From Botryosphaeria dothidea (Eukaryota; Ascomycota; Dothideomycetes; Botryosphaeriales; Botryosphaeriaceae), in NCBI GenBank assembly GCA_011503125.2, contig WWBZ02000001.1:4340001-4404000 (forward strand): a stretch of DNA of 64,000 bases, read 5' to 3'. Within the stretch, counting starts at the first letter, position 1, and each line of letters opens with the position of its first letter. A program made the position numbers and the translations under genes. The notes beneath the pieces are model-generated. The model was not told the DNA's origin. It saw only the letters and a list, made by a program, of their open reading frames with translations, and ran no database searches. This document shows positions 35,728-46,863 of the stretch, piece by piece.

Positions 35728-37871
35728 TGCATATCTCAGCAATATTACAGACGCAGAATTCCGATTAAGAATAAAATCCAACATCATCCAAGTGGTTCGA
35801 AACTCAGAATGCGCCGCCGACTCCATCATGGTGACGCAGTGAAGTGTTCCCAGGTCTTCACAAGCCATTACTAAAGACTGATGAGATGATGGGTTGTTCA
35901 CGTCCAAACGGAGTGTGTCAATCGAAGAGCAGTCGCTACAGTTCAGGATCTTGCTGTGATCAGGTTGAGCTCCACCTGCAGCGGCTGTGCGTTGAGGAAA
36001 ATCCTGAAGGCCAATTTCCCAGCCGTCCTGGGGGATGAAAAGAGCTCCGCGTCACGGGAGCATCACCTTCTGGTCTCTACACCGCGAAATCTATTTGATA
36101 TTAGCAGGAAAGCAGTTATGGCGCATCTACAAAACTTGATGCAACTTCGAATTCCGCAAAGATAGGAAAGATTTTCACTGATGAGTCTCGCGTATCTGAG
36201 CTTAGGCATCAACGCCGCCGGGAAGATCGCCGAATGTACCGAAGTCAAGCAACCTCAATCGAGCTACAAGTGGAGCCAGGAATGAAAGCGGCTGGGCGTA
36301 CAGGCCAGCTCCCTGATAACTTGACGCATCTCCGTGAACGCCTTAACGCGCAGTCTCGCGGGACTGTGTAGCATGTCGATGTCCTCCTGACGATATTATG
36401 TATTGGTAAGTTGCAAGCTCAAACGGCCGGAAAGTGGCGCACTTTTCCTGTATCATCTATTTCCCCAAGGTTGAGCCGTGATCTCCAGGAACATGTTACC
36501 CGTGCCTGCAAAGCTGCCTGACCCGCAATCTGGCCAAGCAGTCGGAACACCCGAAAAGCTTGGCCTGCCCACCGGAGCGCTCGGCCTCATGTGAAGATGG
36601 TAGAAGAATATTCTGGGGAGAGGGCAAACGACCAACTCCTTGCAATATTTCTGGCTGCTATCGGCGTTGACGCTGAAGAAGTGGGCATGCATCATAGTCG
36701 TGTGGGTGGTATATGCAGCAACGGGCATGGTCTCGCCAGACAAGCGACGCAGGGGTTCACAGTGGGATGAATTGCATCTGTTAAAGCAGGACAGATTCTA
36801 GAGGTAGCCCAATCATAAACAAGCTGGAGCGATCCCGTCATAAGAAACGCGAGTCATTATAGAGGTATTCGGGACAGATTAGACCGATTGCAGGATGCAC
36901 TCCGAAACCCCGAGGACGACACGGGATCCCGAAGCGGATAGCGTAGCGAGCGGCCCCCGCGGCTTGGGCTTGGGGTTGGCGGCGGATGCGGGGAGAGGGA
37001 TGGACAGGCACAGCAGCCAATCGGTCCCCCAAACAAGCGAGCCGTCGGCCACTCAGCCGGAGCAGCAGCAGATCTGGCGCTCCCATGCACGGCTTGATAC
37101 GAACCGCCATCTTCAGGAACCATGCCAAGTGCATCGCCCTCCCTGCGTACCCTTCTTTTCCCGCGCCTCTACCATGGCACTCTTTCTCAACCGCGGCAAG
37201 GGAGGACTCCGCTGGGCAACTTCTCTCGCTCACGCCATGCATATGAGTAGATAGCGAGCCTGTCTATGGCCCAATGCGGCAACATCCGACAGCGAACATG
37301 CTGCATACCATGGCACGCGAACTCCAAGACCGACTCTGCCCCTGGTGGCGCTCTCAGCTCATGTATAATCGGCCCCAGGGTCTTCTACTCTGCCTATCCG
37401 GCGGCCCGCTCCCTTATAAGCTTCAACCTTCTCCCAACCATACAATCGGTCTCCCCAAGCTTTTTCTCACGAAGTCTATCTGGAGTCACGACTCGCCAGT
37501 AGTTCGCCAATCACAAACACCGAGCCTCCATACCTCCCCAGTCCTCGATCTGCACACCTGGGCCTTGTGCCGGCACGCTCTCCCCTCCCACAGTCCAGTC
37601 TCTCCAAGAAGACGTCTCAGTAGTGAGCATCAAGTGCGTTCGCCAAGCTTGTTGCTCACTTGCCACCTGCCTAGCACCTCTTTACTCCTGAACAGCTTGA
37701 GCAGATGACTCGGTGACACTCGGCAGCTGACACTCCTTTGTAACGTACGTATTTGCACCAGGCATCCATGCACAATCTGAGGAACAAGCCCACAAATCGC
37801 CCCCCCCCCCCCCCCCCCCCCCCCCTCTTGCTGCAACGCACCAATAGACTGACCCATTGCAGTCAAACATC
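35728..37871. other. Intergenic region with poly(C) tract
   Basis: 2.1 kb without a recognised protein gene. The right end contains a TATA-like TTATAAG at 37413-37419, a pyrimidine-rich stretch, a run of 26 C (37800-37825) and an acceptor-like CTGACCCATTGCAG at 37849-37862 just before the first ATG of the next gene. These suggest a transcribed leader with an intron spanning the poly(C). Confidence 0.45.
37800..37825. repeat. Poly(C)26 tract
   Basis: Twenty-six consecutive C about 45 bp upstream of the ATG of the second PTH11-type receptor, within a probable 5'-leader intron. Confidence 0.9.
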
Positions 37872-39133
37872 ATGATAACAGCCAACGATGCAGTGTTGGC
37901 TTGCTTCCTGAGTGCAGGATTTTCGACCGTGTTCGTTGGTCTTCGGCTTTATGCCCGCTTCGCCTTGAGACGCCACCCTGGCTGGGATGACTTGATGGTG
38001 GTTCTTTCTCTGCTCTTCGCATTCGCACTGTGCCCAACCTATCTGCGCCGTAAGTGATGTTTACCATTGTCACTTTCTCTGGGGGCTCACCCAAGAACAG
38101 AAGTCGAATACGGCTGGGGAAAGCACATGAACGAAATCCCCCTGCCAACCCTGAGCTTACAAACCTACTGGTTTTGGACCTGCACCTGGATTTACCTCTT
38201 GGGTGTAGCTTTTGCGAAGCTTGCCATCCTCGTTCAGTATCTTCGCGTGTTTGTAGGCAAATGTACCAGGGTGGCGTCATGGGCCACGATCGTCTTCATC
38301 GTGACTTGCTGCCTAGTCTGTCTCTTTGGGGGAATCTTTGCGTGCACACCAATCGAGAAGTTCTGGAACCCATCACTTCCAGGGACGTGCATCAACTTTC
38401 TCATCATCTGGTAAGCACTCCGTTCACTGTACGTTTCTGCGCTGACACTGACAGGTATCTCCACGCCGCCATGGCCACTTCGACTGACTTTGCCATCGTT
38501 CTGATCCCGATTCCAACAATCATAAACGTGAATATGGAGAGCAGAAAGAAATGGAGTTTGGCTTTCACGTTTGCACTGGGTGGATTGTACGCACCTCGTC
38601 GCCATACCTCATACCTCGCGCTTGCTAACGCCTTGTCCAGCGGATGCGTCACGTCCATCGTGCGGCTGTACTACCTCCACTACCTGAACACCATTCAGGA
38701 CAAGACATTCTACTACCCCATTGGAGGAACATGGTCAGCCATCGAACTCAACGTCGTCATCATCTGCGCCTGCCTCATAACCTTGCACCCGCTGCTGGCC
38801 ATCGTCCTGTCGCCCATCAAGCGCTACGCGTCACAGTACTCCCAACGCTCTCGAAATACAACGGGCATCGCCCCAGCTTCCGAGGTCCACAGACACACGT
38901 CAAAGGACATCAAAACAACCATACACGTCATGGAAGAGGGCGAATCTGCCGAACACCTTGCGTCCGAGGATAGCCATGTCATCAAGGTGTCGACGACGAT
39001 CGACATGCGCACCGATCGAGAGAGCATCAGCGAAAGCCAACGTTCGTTGCGGGGCGCCCGAAGCGAGAACGATTTCCGGGGAGGGATGTGGCAGGACAGC
39101 TTGGAGATGCATCCGATCGCTCAGTCAATGTAG
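37872..39133 (+). CDS. PTH11-type integral membrane receptor without CFEM
   Basis: Four coding exons, 37872-38049, 38101-38410, 38455-38586 and 38641-39133; 370 residues. Splices restore RR|-QVEYGWGKH, II-WYLHAAMATSTDF and LGGF-GCVTSIVRLYY. Seven spans typical of the rhodopsin-like fungal family: LACFLSAGFSTVFVGLRLYAR, HPGWDDLMVVLSLLF, QTYWFWTCTWIYLLGVAFAKLAILVQYLR, the FACTPIEKFW loop, a DFAIVLIPIPTI span, and WSAIELNVVIICACLITL in the last helices. The tail is Ser/Arg-rich. No signal peptide or Cys module, unlike the receptor at 32.2-33.9 kb. The ATG at 37872 directly follows an AG acceptor, so an upstream non-coding or very short coding exon is possible. Ligand unknown. Confidence 0.85.
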
Positions 39134-39479
39134 TTTCAAAAGTTTTAATAAATTCTGGTTTTCAATTTTTTTTTTTTTTACATGTGAAGCTTGAGAGAGC
39201 ATACCATCCGGGTTGGCGAATTGGATTGATCCACACCCTCGATATACCGACTCCACGGGTCGATTTCGCGCATGAGCCTTGGCAGGTACGTAAATGCGGA
39301 GGGCTGTTTTTTTATTTTTTGAAAGTTGTGGTCCTTGGCGCCTAGGAATGGTCCCTGTACAGAATTCCTGTGAGTTGCAAAGAGAAGGCCGTCCGGCGGC
39401 GCAAATAAATGGAATCAAGCAAAGATATGGATCAAGGAAGACAACTCATCGAAGCAAATAAGCAAAACCATGAAATTGA
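39134..39479. other. Convergent intergenic region
   Basis: 345 bp between the 3' ends of the PTH11-type receptor and the GH16 gene, with an AATAAA-like AATAAATT just after the receptor stop and a T12 run. No gene. Confidence 0.6.
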
Positions 39480-40640
39480 CTAGTATAGAGAGAGCTCTTT
39501 GAAAACTTGGATGGAGTTGACCTCCCAATACGCCTCCATGTAATCCTCAGGGTGCGCTCCGACGTAGATAGCACACGCATCGGAGCCATTTCTGCCGTAC
39601 GCGGACGGGCAACTGGACGGCCACTTCCGGCCCGCCCAGTCGCCGCAAAAGGTCGTGTCGAAGATGAGACGGTGCTGCTTGAAGCGCGCGTCGACATTGC
39701 ACCCGCGCCCGCCGAAAAAGGCGGCCTGCGGAATGCCGAAGCCGGAGACGTCGGGCGAGTCGCACGTTCCGTCAATCGCATCCTGGGCCGCGGGGGGGAT
39801 GGCGTATCGCGGGAAGAACCACATCTTGAGGAAGCGGCTCGTCCACTGCATGGCGTAGATGCCGCCGCCGTTGGCGTTGAAGCCGTCGCCGTAGTTGTCG
39901 GGCACCGTCCCGTTGGCGTAGCAGCCGTCGGTCGTGTAGTTGGTGGAGCACTCCCCGGAAGCGACGCCTCGGACCCAAGTCCTGTTCTTGGGATCGTGGA
40001 CGGGAGAAAGCGCAGCGCCGGGCGGGGTGATCATGGTGCAGTTATCCGAGGTATGCAATGTGATCTGGTTGTTCACGTTCAGGTTGATTCCCTCGATGAG
40101 GTCGATTTCTCCGTTGTAAGGCCATGCTCCAGAGCCGAGGGTCCAGAAAGCCGGCCAGACTCCACAGGATTGGCCGGGCATGTGTGCAATGTCGGCCATG
40201 AAGATCCCGTGGGTCCAATTCCTTTTACTTTCGAGGCGAATGCTTGGCCTTCCCCAGTCCCGGCCCAGCGTGTAGTTGTTGATCGTGTCAACACCCCAGC
40301 GTGGAGTCCCATAGGCGCCGAATTGGATGAGGCCTGTGTCGATGGCAGTCCTCTCGTCGACGTAGTTGACGAATCCATTGGTAGGGTCAGAGCGATTGAG
40401 CGAGCTGTTCATGTACTGCTCCGAGGTAACGAAGTCAAAGTTGTCGAAGAAAGAGGAGCCATACCAGGACGCATCGCGAGTATACTGGTAGTTGCCACTC
40501 TCGACTTCAATAGTAATCGAGGTCGTATTTACTACAGGGAAAGGACTGTCTATTGTGTTGGCCGTGGTGACAGTGGTAAAGAATGATAAGAGAGTGCTAG
40601 CTCCCTGCAAAAAAGAAAACGAGGGCATTTCGGAAGGCAA
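39480..40640 (-). CDS. GH16 endo-beta-1,3(4)-glucanase-like protein
   Basis: Intronless, 386 residues. The N-terminus has a hydrophobic leader (SFLQGASTLLSFFTTVTTA), so it is secreted or wall-bound. The catalytic GH16 motif ExDxxE is intact as EIDLIEG: Glu178 nucleophile, Asp180, Glu183 acid/base. Nearby CGVWPAFWTLGSGAWPYNG is the usual substrate-cleft strand, and WTSRFLKMWFFPR and FDTTFCGDWAG are typical of the fungal subgroup. The family cleaves or remodels beta-1,3/1,4-glucans in the fungal wall. Two initiation codons four residues apart (40640 and 40628) are both plausible. About eight N-x-S/T sites. Confidence 0.9.
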   Translation of the reverse strand: MPSEMPSFSFLQGASTLLSFFTTVTTANTIDSPFPVVNTTSITIEVESGNYQYTRDASWYGSSFFDNFDFVTSEQYMNSSLNRSDPTNGFVNYVDERTAIDTGLIQFGAYGTPRWGVDTINNYTLGRDWGRPSIRLESKRNWTHGIFMADIAHMPGQSCGVWPAFWTLGSGAWPYNGEIDLIEGINLNVNNQITLHTSDNCTMITPPGAALSPVHDPKNRTWVRGVASGECSTNYTTDGCYANGTVPDNYGDGFNANGGGIYAMQWTSRFLKMWFFPRYAIPPAAQDAIDGTCDSPDVSGFGIPQAAFFGGRGCNVDARFKQHRLIFDTTFCGDWAGRKWPSSCPSAYGRNGSDACAIYVGAHPEDYMEAYWEVNSIQVFKELSLY

Positions 40641-43607
40641 CGGAATACAAAATGAGCGTCTGTAAATTCACCGCAAACTGTGGACGAAGATTTCCTGGTC
40701 TTAAACCATCAGGCTCTGCAACCGCAAAAGAGATGCGGCGCCGTTGTCCGAGTCGATGGTGTAAAATGAATGGGGAGATTCAGCATTTAGGTCGGCGGTA
40801 GGGGAAGGAGGCACCCTTTTTATCCACGTGTTTCGGCCGAAATGAAACAGTAAAGTTTAAATGCACCGGATATTATTGCCACCACAACATCGGTTCAATG
40901 AGTAATCCGAAATGCCTTATACATGAATCGCACACGTTTCAATGTATCGCATCGGAGAGGGTTCTGAACAGTTCACCGCAAGCCGTGTACAACAATACTA
41001 CTCCCTTGCAGTCGTTCGAGACAGATACACAGTAACAAGCGTAGGCCACAGATATGAAGAGGGAAAAGAATTATAGTTAATAATCATCATCATAAGACAT
41101 CCAAATTCACGTCCGGATCAATGCATAAGATCATTGTCAAGGCATATTGCAGTATGCGCCCCTCATATCAATTTCAAAGCCGAATTCATGCACTTCCTGG
41201 TTTGGAGTAGCTTTTGTGAGTTTATGGGGTTGTGGTAGTGTTATCATTTGCCCGAAAATATGCATCTGGGAGCCGCATTCCTCCTCCGTGCGTGACCAAT
41301 GGGCTGAAGGGTGGTAACACCAAATAGGCATCCGTCTGATATGCAGGTCGCGCTGCACAAAGGATTACTGCAGCCGAATGGCCGCGGCAATTTCTTTTGA
41401 CTAACGTTGCCTCATAGAAAGTGAAACATTTGGCCGGAAATAGTTGCATGATATCACTCAGTCACAAAACTATCTGAACGAGCGCTGCGGCTTCGAACTG
41501 TAATTTTCTTCTTTGTTTCAACGAAAGGCTCGGCGCTGACAACCAGCCGCAGAAACCTATCTGAAGTGATGAGTCGGACGACAACTTCATTGGCGGGTCG
41601 CATTCTCATCTGCAGCCACTATTTATCAGAACGGCATGAGGGCCGGGACTTGTGCCGGACAGGTCACCTGCGCCTCAGCCTCAACTACATTTCACTCTCC
41701 CTTTCGCACTTCATAACCTTCCTATTCAGTCTTGCCCTGTCTAACGCGTCAAGAACCTGACAACCCAGCTGGCCTTCATTCATTTGAAAGAGCATGTCCT
41801 CAATTTTTCATCATTCACACAAAAGAATCCTTCACAGATGTTGCGTCATAGACCCAGTAGCTCCCTCGAGGTGAAGATATGGAAGCGTTCCCACTTCCGA
41901 CATACGCGGAAAATGAGGTCCTAAAAAAGTCGACAACACTTCTCAAGTTTCAGTCAAATATGGATGAGAGGCGCACGAAATCATTTGACCAGTGTTAGTC
42001 TTTGCAGGTGCCATGACACACTACCAGGTGCGCGAGATGGCGGATTTCGAGAGATCCATGAAGACGTACATCGAGTTTCCTGAAGCAAGAAAGCTCTCCA
42101 ACGGGTTCGCTGCAACTGCGGAAAAGTCTCACCAGGGAATATTCAGCACAATTTGCACGTACAGTACGTCCAAGTCACCTACCAAACTGTTGCACATTGA
42201 GAAGAGGTCTACTTATTCCACACAAGGAGCCTTTGAACACCGCCTGGAAACCCCAATTTCCTTCTCTTAAGAATACTCTTGAGCATGGCCCTTCAATCAA
42301 CACCCAAAGTGCCTTCAAATTCAAATATCCCAACAAAGGGACTCTAAAGGGGTTCATCACTAGCCTCCATACTTACTTTTTCAGACATTTTGGGAGACCA
42401 CCAAAAATTGAACAACTGAAAGTTTTCATCTTTGAGCACCAGCCGCATGAAATCCTCATAATCACAGAAGCGCCGCAAGTGAGTCTCAGATGGCCAGCAA
42501 ACGGAGTGAAAGGAATCGCCATCTATCCACGGGAAGATTGCCTCTTCCAACTTCTGTCCACTATTTTATCGCATGTGCATATGCAGAATTCCAACTTCCG
42601 AGAGAGATCCCGGGTAGATTTCATGCCGACCGTAAATTCTTCCCACAAGCTTGCAGCGGAGATTTTTCTCTAAAAAGATTATCAACGCAGGTTGTGGATG
42701 GAAGACTGTACCCACCTGGTAGGAAAGCCCACCATCTTCTCGGATTGTCGAAGACGTGTTCTAGACGCATGCGGTGATAACATTCAGACCGTCAATGGCT
42801 ACCCGGCTTACTTGAACAATCAAACAGCTTTACCTCTAAAGTAGGAACAGCATACTCAAGTCGAAGAATGACGGCAAATGGGGCTTCAAGGATTTTTTGA
42901 GCTTGTTGATCGGTAAGCCGGACATGTCGGGTGAAAGTGGTACAAGTAGGACAATTCCATCACTTCTCTTCGTCAGCTCAAAGGACAGCCTATCATTCTG
43001 GAACATCACCTGCAAAGGCACGGCACACGGCACGGCACGGGCCGCTACGTTACCAAGCGTACAGGGGGGTTATCGCAACCGACGGGTAACGGCAATGACC
43101 TTCAACATACTCAACTTCATAGGGAGCGGAAGCATTCATCGGGAGCAAGTGTATTGCAAACTCCAGACACGAAGCCATCCAGCCAAATACTTCAATTCCC
43201 CATAGCAGTCTTACTCCGGCCTTTATCTGGCCTGTTGGTGGCTGCAGTATCCTGCATTGCACACCCGTCCTACCCGAGCTTGAGGAGAACCGACTGCCAA
43301 GTGGAATCTGGGTACTCTCGGCACCGCAAAGCCGATGCAAGTCAGTTTTGAATCTTGAATTGCCAATCGAATGACGCCACGAGATCTCTCCCGAGCTTCA
43401 GGTTGCACCTTTCTTGCCATTTTCGGAGCTTCGCAGACAATACGAGGATGATTGCAAAGTATTACACCATGACTTCACCGTACAGGCTGAAGGATCCGTC
43501 ACGATATAAATATATGCCATCCATCTTAACGACTTTACCTGAAGTTCTACGCGCTTCGTTTGAGGTCAACGTCTTGTGTTTTTTCTCACCGCCACCAAAA
43601 CAGCGCA
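40641..43607. other. Intergenic region, AT-richer, no gene recognised
   Basis: 3 kb between the GH16 promoter and the BTB gene. Frames up to about 150 codons exist (e.g. 42197-42673) but show no family motif, and neighbouring frames on both strands are equally open. A short GGCAC repeat lies near 43018-43042. Nothing supports a gene or an intact transposon here. Confidence 0.45.
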
Positions 43608-44374
43608 ATGATGGCAACCACCAGCTCAGCAACAGAACAGCCTCAAACTTCGTGCGCCCTCCGCCATCAATCTCCCAACTCCCCACACATGTTAACTAAT
43701 CCAGGCGCCGCCCCATCAGCCCTTATGCCGGCCCGATCATCCAACTGACCTTCCGCAATTCGCCCCAGCGATGGCCCGTCCACTCGGCCTTCCTCTCGCG
43801 CCACCCCAAACTCTATTCCCTCCTGCAAACCAATCCACCCACGCCAGCCAACGCCTCTTCCTCCTCCGACATCCACCTGCACCTCGAGCACGCAGACCCG
43901 CAGATCGCACACACCCTCATCCACTACCTCTCCGCCGGCAAATACCAGATCCTCCGCGCCCTCGACCCGGCCAGCGAATACGAACGCGCGCTCCTCGCCT
44001 ACAGCGCGGCGGGCTGGTACGAGCTGCGCGGCCTGCGCAAGCTCGCCGTCGGGGAGATCGAGCGGGTCGGCGCCGCAGTCGCGCTCGAGGACGCGCTCGT
44101 CGAGATCGGGAAGGCGGTCGAGTGCGCGTGCGCACGCGACCAGGAGTGGCTGCTCGAGCACCTGGAGGCGCGGCTGAAGGAGGCGCATGCGCAGGATAAG
44201 AAGGTGTTTGCGGATCGGCGGACGTGGCGCAATTTCAACCCTTTTATTCGGACCTTGTTGATGGTCGTGGTGGCGCTTCAGGGTGGGAAGGGTGAGTCGA
44301 AGGGTGAGGATGGCGTGGATGACGGGGAGGGTGAGGAAAACGCAGAGGATGAAGAGGTCGAGGAAGAGGAATGA
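43608..44374 (+). CDS. BTB/POZ-domain protein
   Basis: Exons 43608-43651 and 43705-44374, 237 residues. The second exon is open without any ATG near its start, so the gene is visible only after joining to the MMATTSSATEQPQTS exon through a 53-nt intron (GTGCGC donor; branch TTAACTAAT; acceptor CCAG). The product reads RRPISPYAGPIIQLTFRN, then WPVHSAFLSRHPKLYSLLQ (the BTB helix after the first strand), DIHLHLEHADPQIAHTLIHYLSAGKYQIL (the 'Y-x-G-x-Y' segment), and a C-terminal helical part KVFADRRTWRNFNPFIRTLLMVVV followed by an acidic Glu/Asp tail. Fungal BTB proteins of this kind are protein-interaction adaptors; partner unknown. Confidence 0.75.
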
Positions 44375-45266
44375 AATCACCACCATTGGGGATTTATTGA
44401 AGAACAGAAGTTTTTTTTTTTTAAACAAAACTAGGCGAAACATAGGGTTGTATGATAAATTTACCTTTGATTACCCCAGATTACAAATTCAGTGATGTTT
44501 TATCGAGGCGTTGAGACGATTGCCCAACGCAAACACAAGCCCTCCGCCCTGTTCAAATCTGTTCTGTCGTCCACGAAACTTCCACACCGTTGTGAAGGCC
44601 CTCCGATTGATCCAAGATAGGAATGGTTTGCTCTTTGAGCACTTTGTAATCCTCATCTTGCCTCTTGTTTGTTTTAAAAAGTAGTAAGTACGGGTGTGTT
44701 CTCGCCCTGAGGGTGCGGATAGTATGTTACGAGGCAAGTAATCCAGTCATTCCAAGGAGCGCTGAAGAAGCTGCTAAGATACCTCGAGGAACGCCGTAAA
44801 CGCCCCAATCGCGAATTCGCTGCAGTGCGCTGGCATCCATTTCGGCATCCTGGTATTTGTTGCACCGCTCCACCTCCGCGTGTAGTGCTTCATTGATAGG
44901 ATAAACAACAGCGATTGATTTAAGCGTAACTGTTACATATGCACTACTTAGAAGTTATCAGCAATTGTGCATAATTTCCAGTCAAAAAAGGTATTGACGG
45001 GAAAGTGAATCATCAACAACCTTTCTCCCTACATCCATCTGTATGTATGGGATCCGTAAGAGGGGGCTCTTGGTAAACGCAGTAGCCATAATTGCTGCAT
45101 ATCCTTGCAGTTTATCGACTCTGTACGGATTTCAATTGCCACAAATAGTAACAACGTAGCAGAACTAACCCATGAGGCCTGCTGCTCCTCTTTGCTACAC
45201 ATTCCCGAACCTTCGCACTCTTGATCACACTGTACTCTATTGTACCGATCAAGCCGTAGTTAATAC
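44375..45266. other. Intergenic region left of the LINE
   Basis: About 0.9 kb, AT-rich, without a recognised gene. The LINE's left target-site duplication starts at 45267. Confidence 0.55.
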
Positions 45267-45281
45267 CTATATTTCTTCGTC
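45267..45281. repeat. Left 15-bp target-site duplication of the LINE
   Basis: CTATATTTCTTCGTC, repeated exactly at 50439-50453. The perfect direct repeat brackets the LINE and is the expected product of target-primed reverse transcription. Confidence 0.85.
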
Positions 45282-45304
45282 ACTACTAATTGTGAAGAGT
45301 TAAA

Positions 45305-46861
45305 ATGACCACGCCAAAAAATCGACCCCAAGCTACGGCGCCGGGAGAGGGCCCCAGGGACTCTCCCAGGCCCAGCGAGACTCAAAATACCACTCAGAGT
45401 AGCTGCAGCCGCGTTGTGGTTGATGTAGAGGCCGCAGGAAGGGGCGAACAGCCCCCTCCAGCAACCACCTCTACCCAACCACAGCGTACCCCCAATAAAC
45501 CGCAGGGCATCCAGTATAGCGTAGAATACGTTGAAAGAGCCTCAAAAACAGCAGATACCCTCCTCCAAGCCCTACAAACATCCGCTAGCCTCCCTTCAGT
45601 CCTCTCCAGCCAGGTGAAAAATTTTCTCGACATTGCCAAGACAATCTTCCAGGATCATATTACTATCTACCAGGAGGCAACCACCAAGGAGCCAGGCCTT
45701 AAGGATATCCTCAAAGAGGTCCAACAGATCCAAAAGACAGTCAACCGTATCCAGGCTACCTCTACACCCACACCCAACACTCGCAGCTGGGCACAAATTA
45801 CAGCCCAAGCAGCCCCGAAGCCCCCTACCCCCCCAGCCACCACTAAACTCACCCTCTACCTCCTAGAGATAGTAAACAGACAAGAAGTAGCCAAGCTTTC
45901 TAATGAGGCAATTATCAGAAAGATCCAGGCAGGGAAAAGCTGGGCGTGTAAAAAAGTACTAGCCGTCAAGAAGCTCCCTAGTGGAGATGTCAGGATCTTT
46001 ATACCGGATAAAGCAACTCGAACAGCCCTTCTCCAGGACCAGGAATGGACCGCAGGACTGGGGAAAGAAGTCAGGCCCAACCAGCAGCTGTACTCAGTGC
46101 TAGTACACAACGTTCCCCGAGAAGGATTCAATACCGCAGACCCCCAAGCCATCCAAACTATCCAGGAGCAGAACCTATCCCTACACCCAGGATTACGTAT
46201 TAGCAAGCTAGCCTGGCTAAAGAGGAAGCTCCCAGAGGGGAAAACTCACTCGGCCATCATCCTCAGCACTATAAACCCCGAAACCGCCAACCAGATCATT
46301 AATAAGGGGCTTGTTATTAACTTTGCTATATATATAGCGTAGTACTATAACGCAGCCTTCATAGTAACCCAGTGTTTCAAGTGCTAGGCCTACGGCTATA
46401 TTACTAACTATTATAAAAAGGAGGAAAAGTGTAGACAGTATAGCAAGGCACATAATACCAGGGACTGCCCTAAGGAAAGCACGCAGTGCGCAAACTGCTC
46501 TCAAAGGCACACAGCCTAGAGCAGCTCCTGCCTAACACGCAGAGCCTGCCAGACTAAGGCCACCCAGGCCCGCCTAGCAGCACTAGAAAGGCATCGGGAA
46601 GGGCCCCTGATAACTAAGACACAGCCCCAAACTAACTGGTTAACCGTTGGACCAAGGAAGAGGATCAGGGAGGAGGAGCCGGTCAAGAGGGGACCAGGCA
46701 GGCCAAGAGACTTGAGCCGCCCTCCTCCTCCAAACCAAATACGGTTTACCGGACTCAGCAGCTCACAACACGCTTCAGAGGAGCCAATAGGAACTCCCCC
46801 CGCCTCACAACCCACACCACCAACCCCCTCGCAGCCCGATTCAGAGATGGAAGGAAGTTAA
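45305..46861 (+). pseudogene. LINE ORF1 (gag-like, zinc knuckles), three internal stops
   Basis: Reading frame of 519 codons. The first 345 are open: a Pro/Thr/Gln-rich head, then a helical part and a fold resembling an RNA-recognition region. TAG codons interrupt at 46340, 46385 and 46517 without any frameshift. After the first stop come clustered Cys/His residues (CFKC, CRQYSKAHNTRDC, CANCSQRH), the zinc knuckles that bind element RNA in Tad1-like ORF1 proteins. The natural end is TAA at 46859-46861, where ORF2 begins at once in another frame. Confidence 0.8.
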
Positions 46862-46863
46862 TA

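Noticed and set aside
39507..40586. 359-codon plus-strand frame over the GH16 gene
   Set aside because: Antisense of a gene with an intact EIDLIEG catalytic motif; the frame itself shows no family features.
42197..42673. 158-codon plus-strand frame as a gene
   Set aside because: No recognisable domain, no flanking splice or promoter evidence, and the opposite strand is equally open.
43667..44443. Long minus-strand frame (258 codons) opposite the BTB gene
   Set aside because: Arg/Leu-rich without motifs, and it is the antisense shadow of the plus-strand BTB exon, which has recognisable domain structure.
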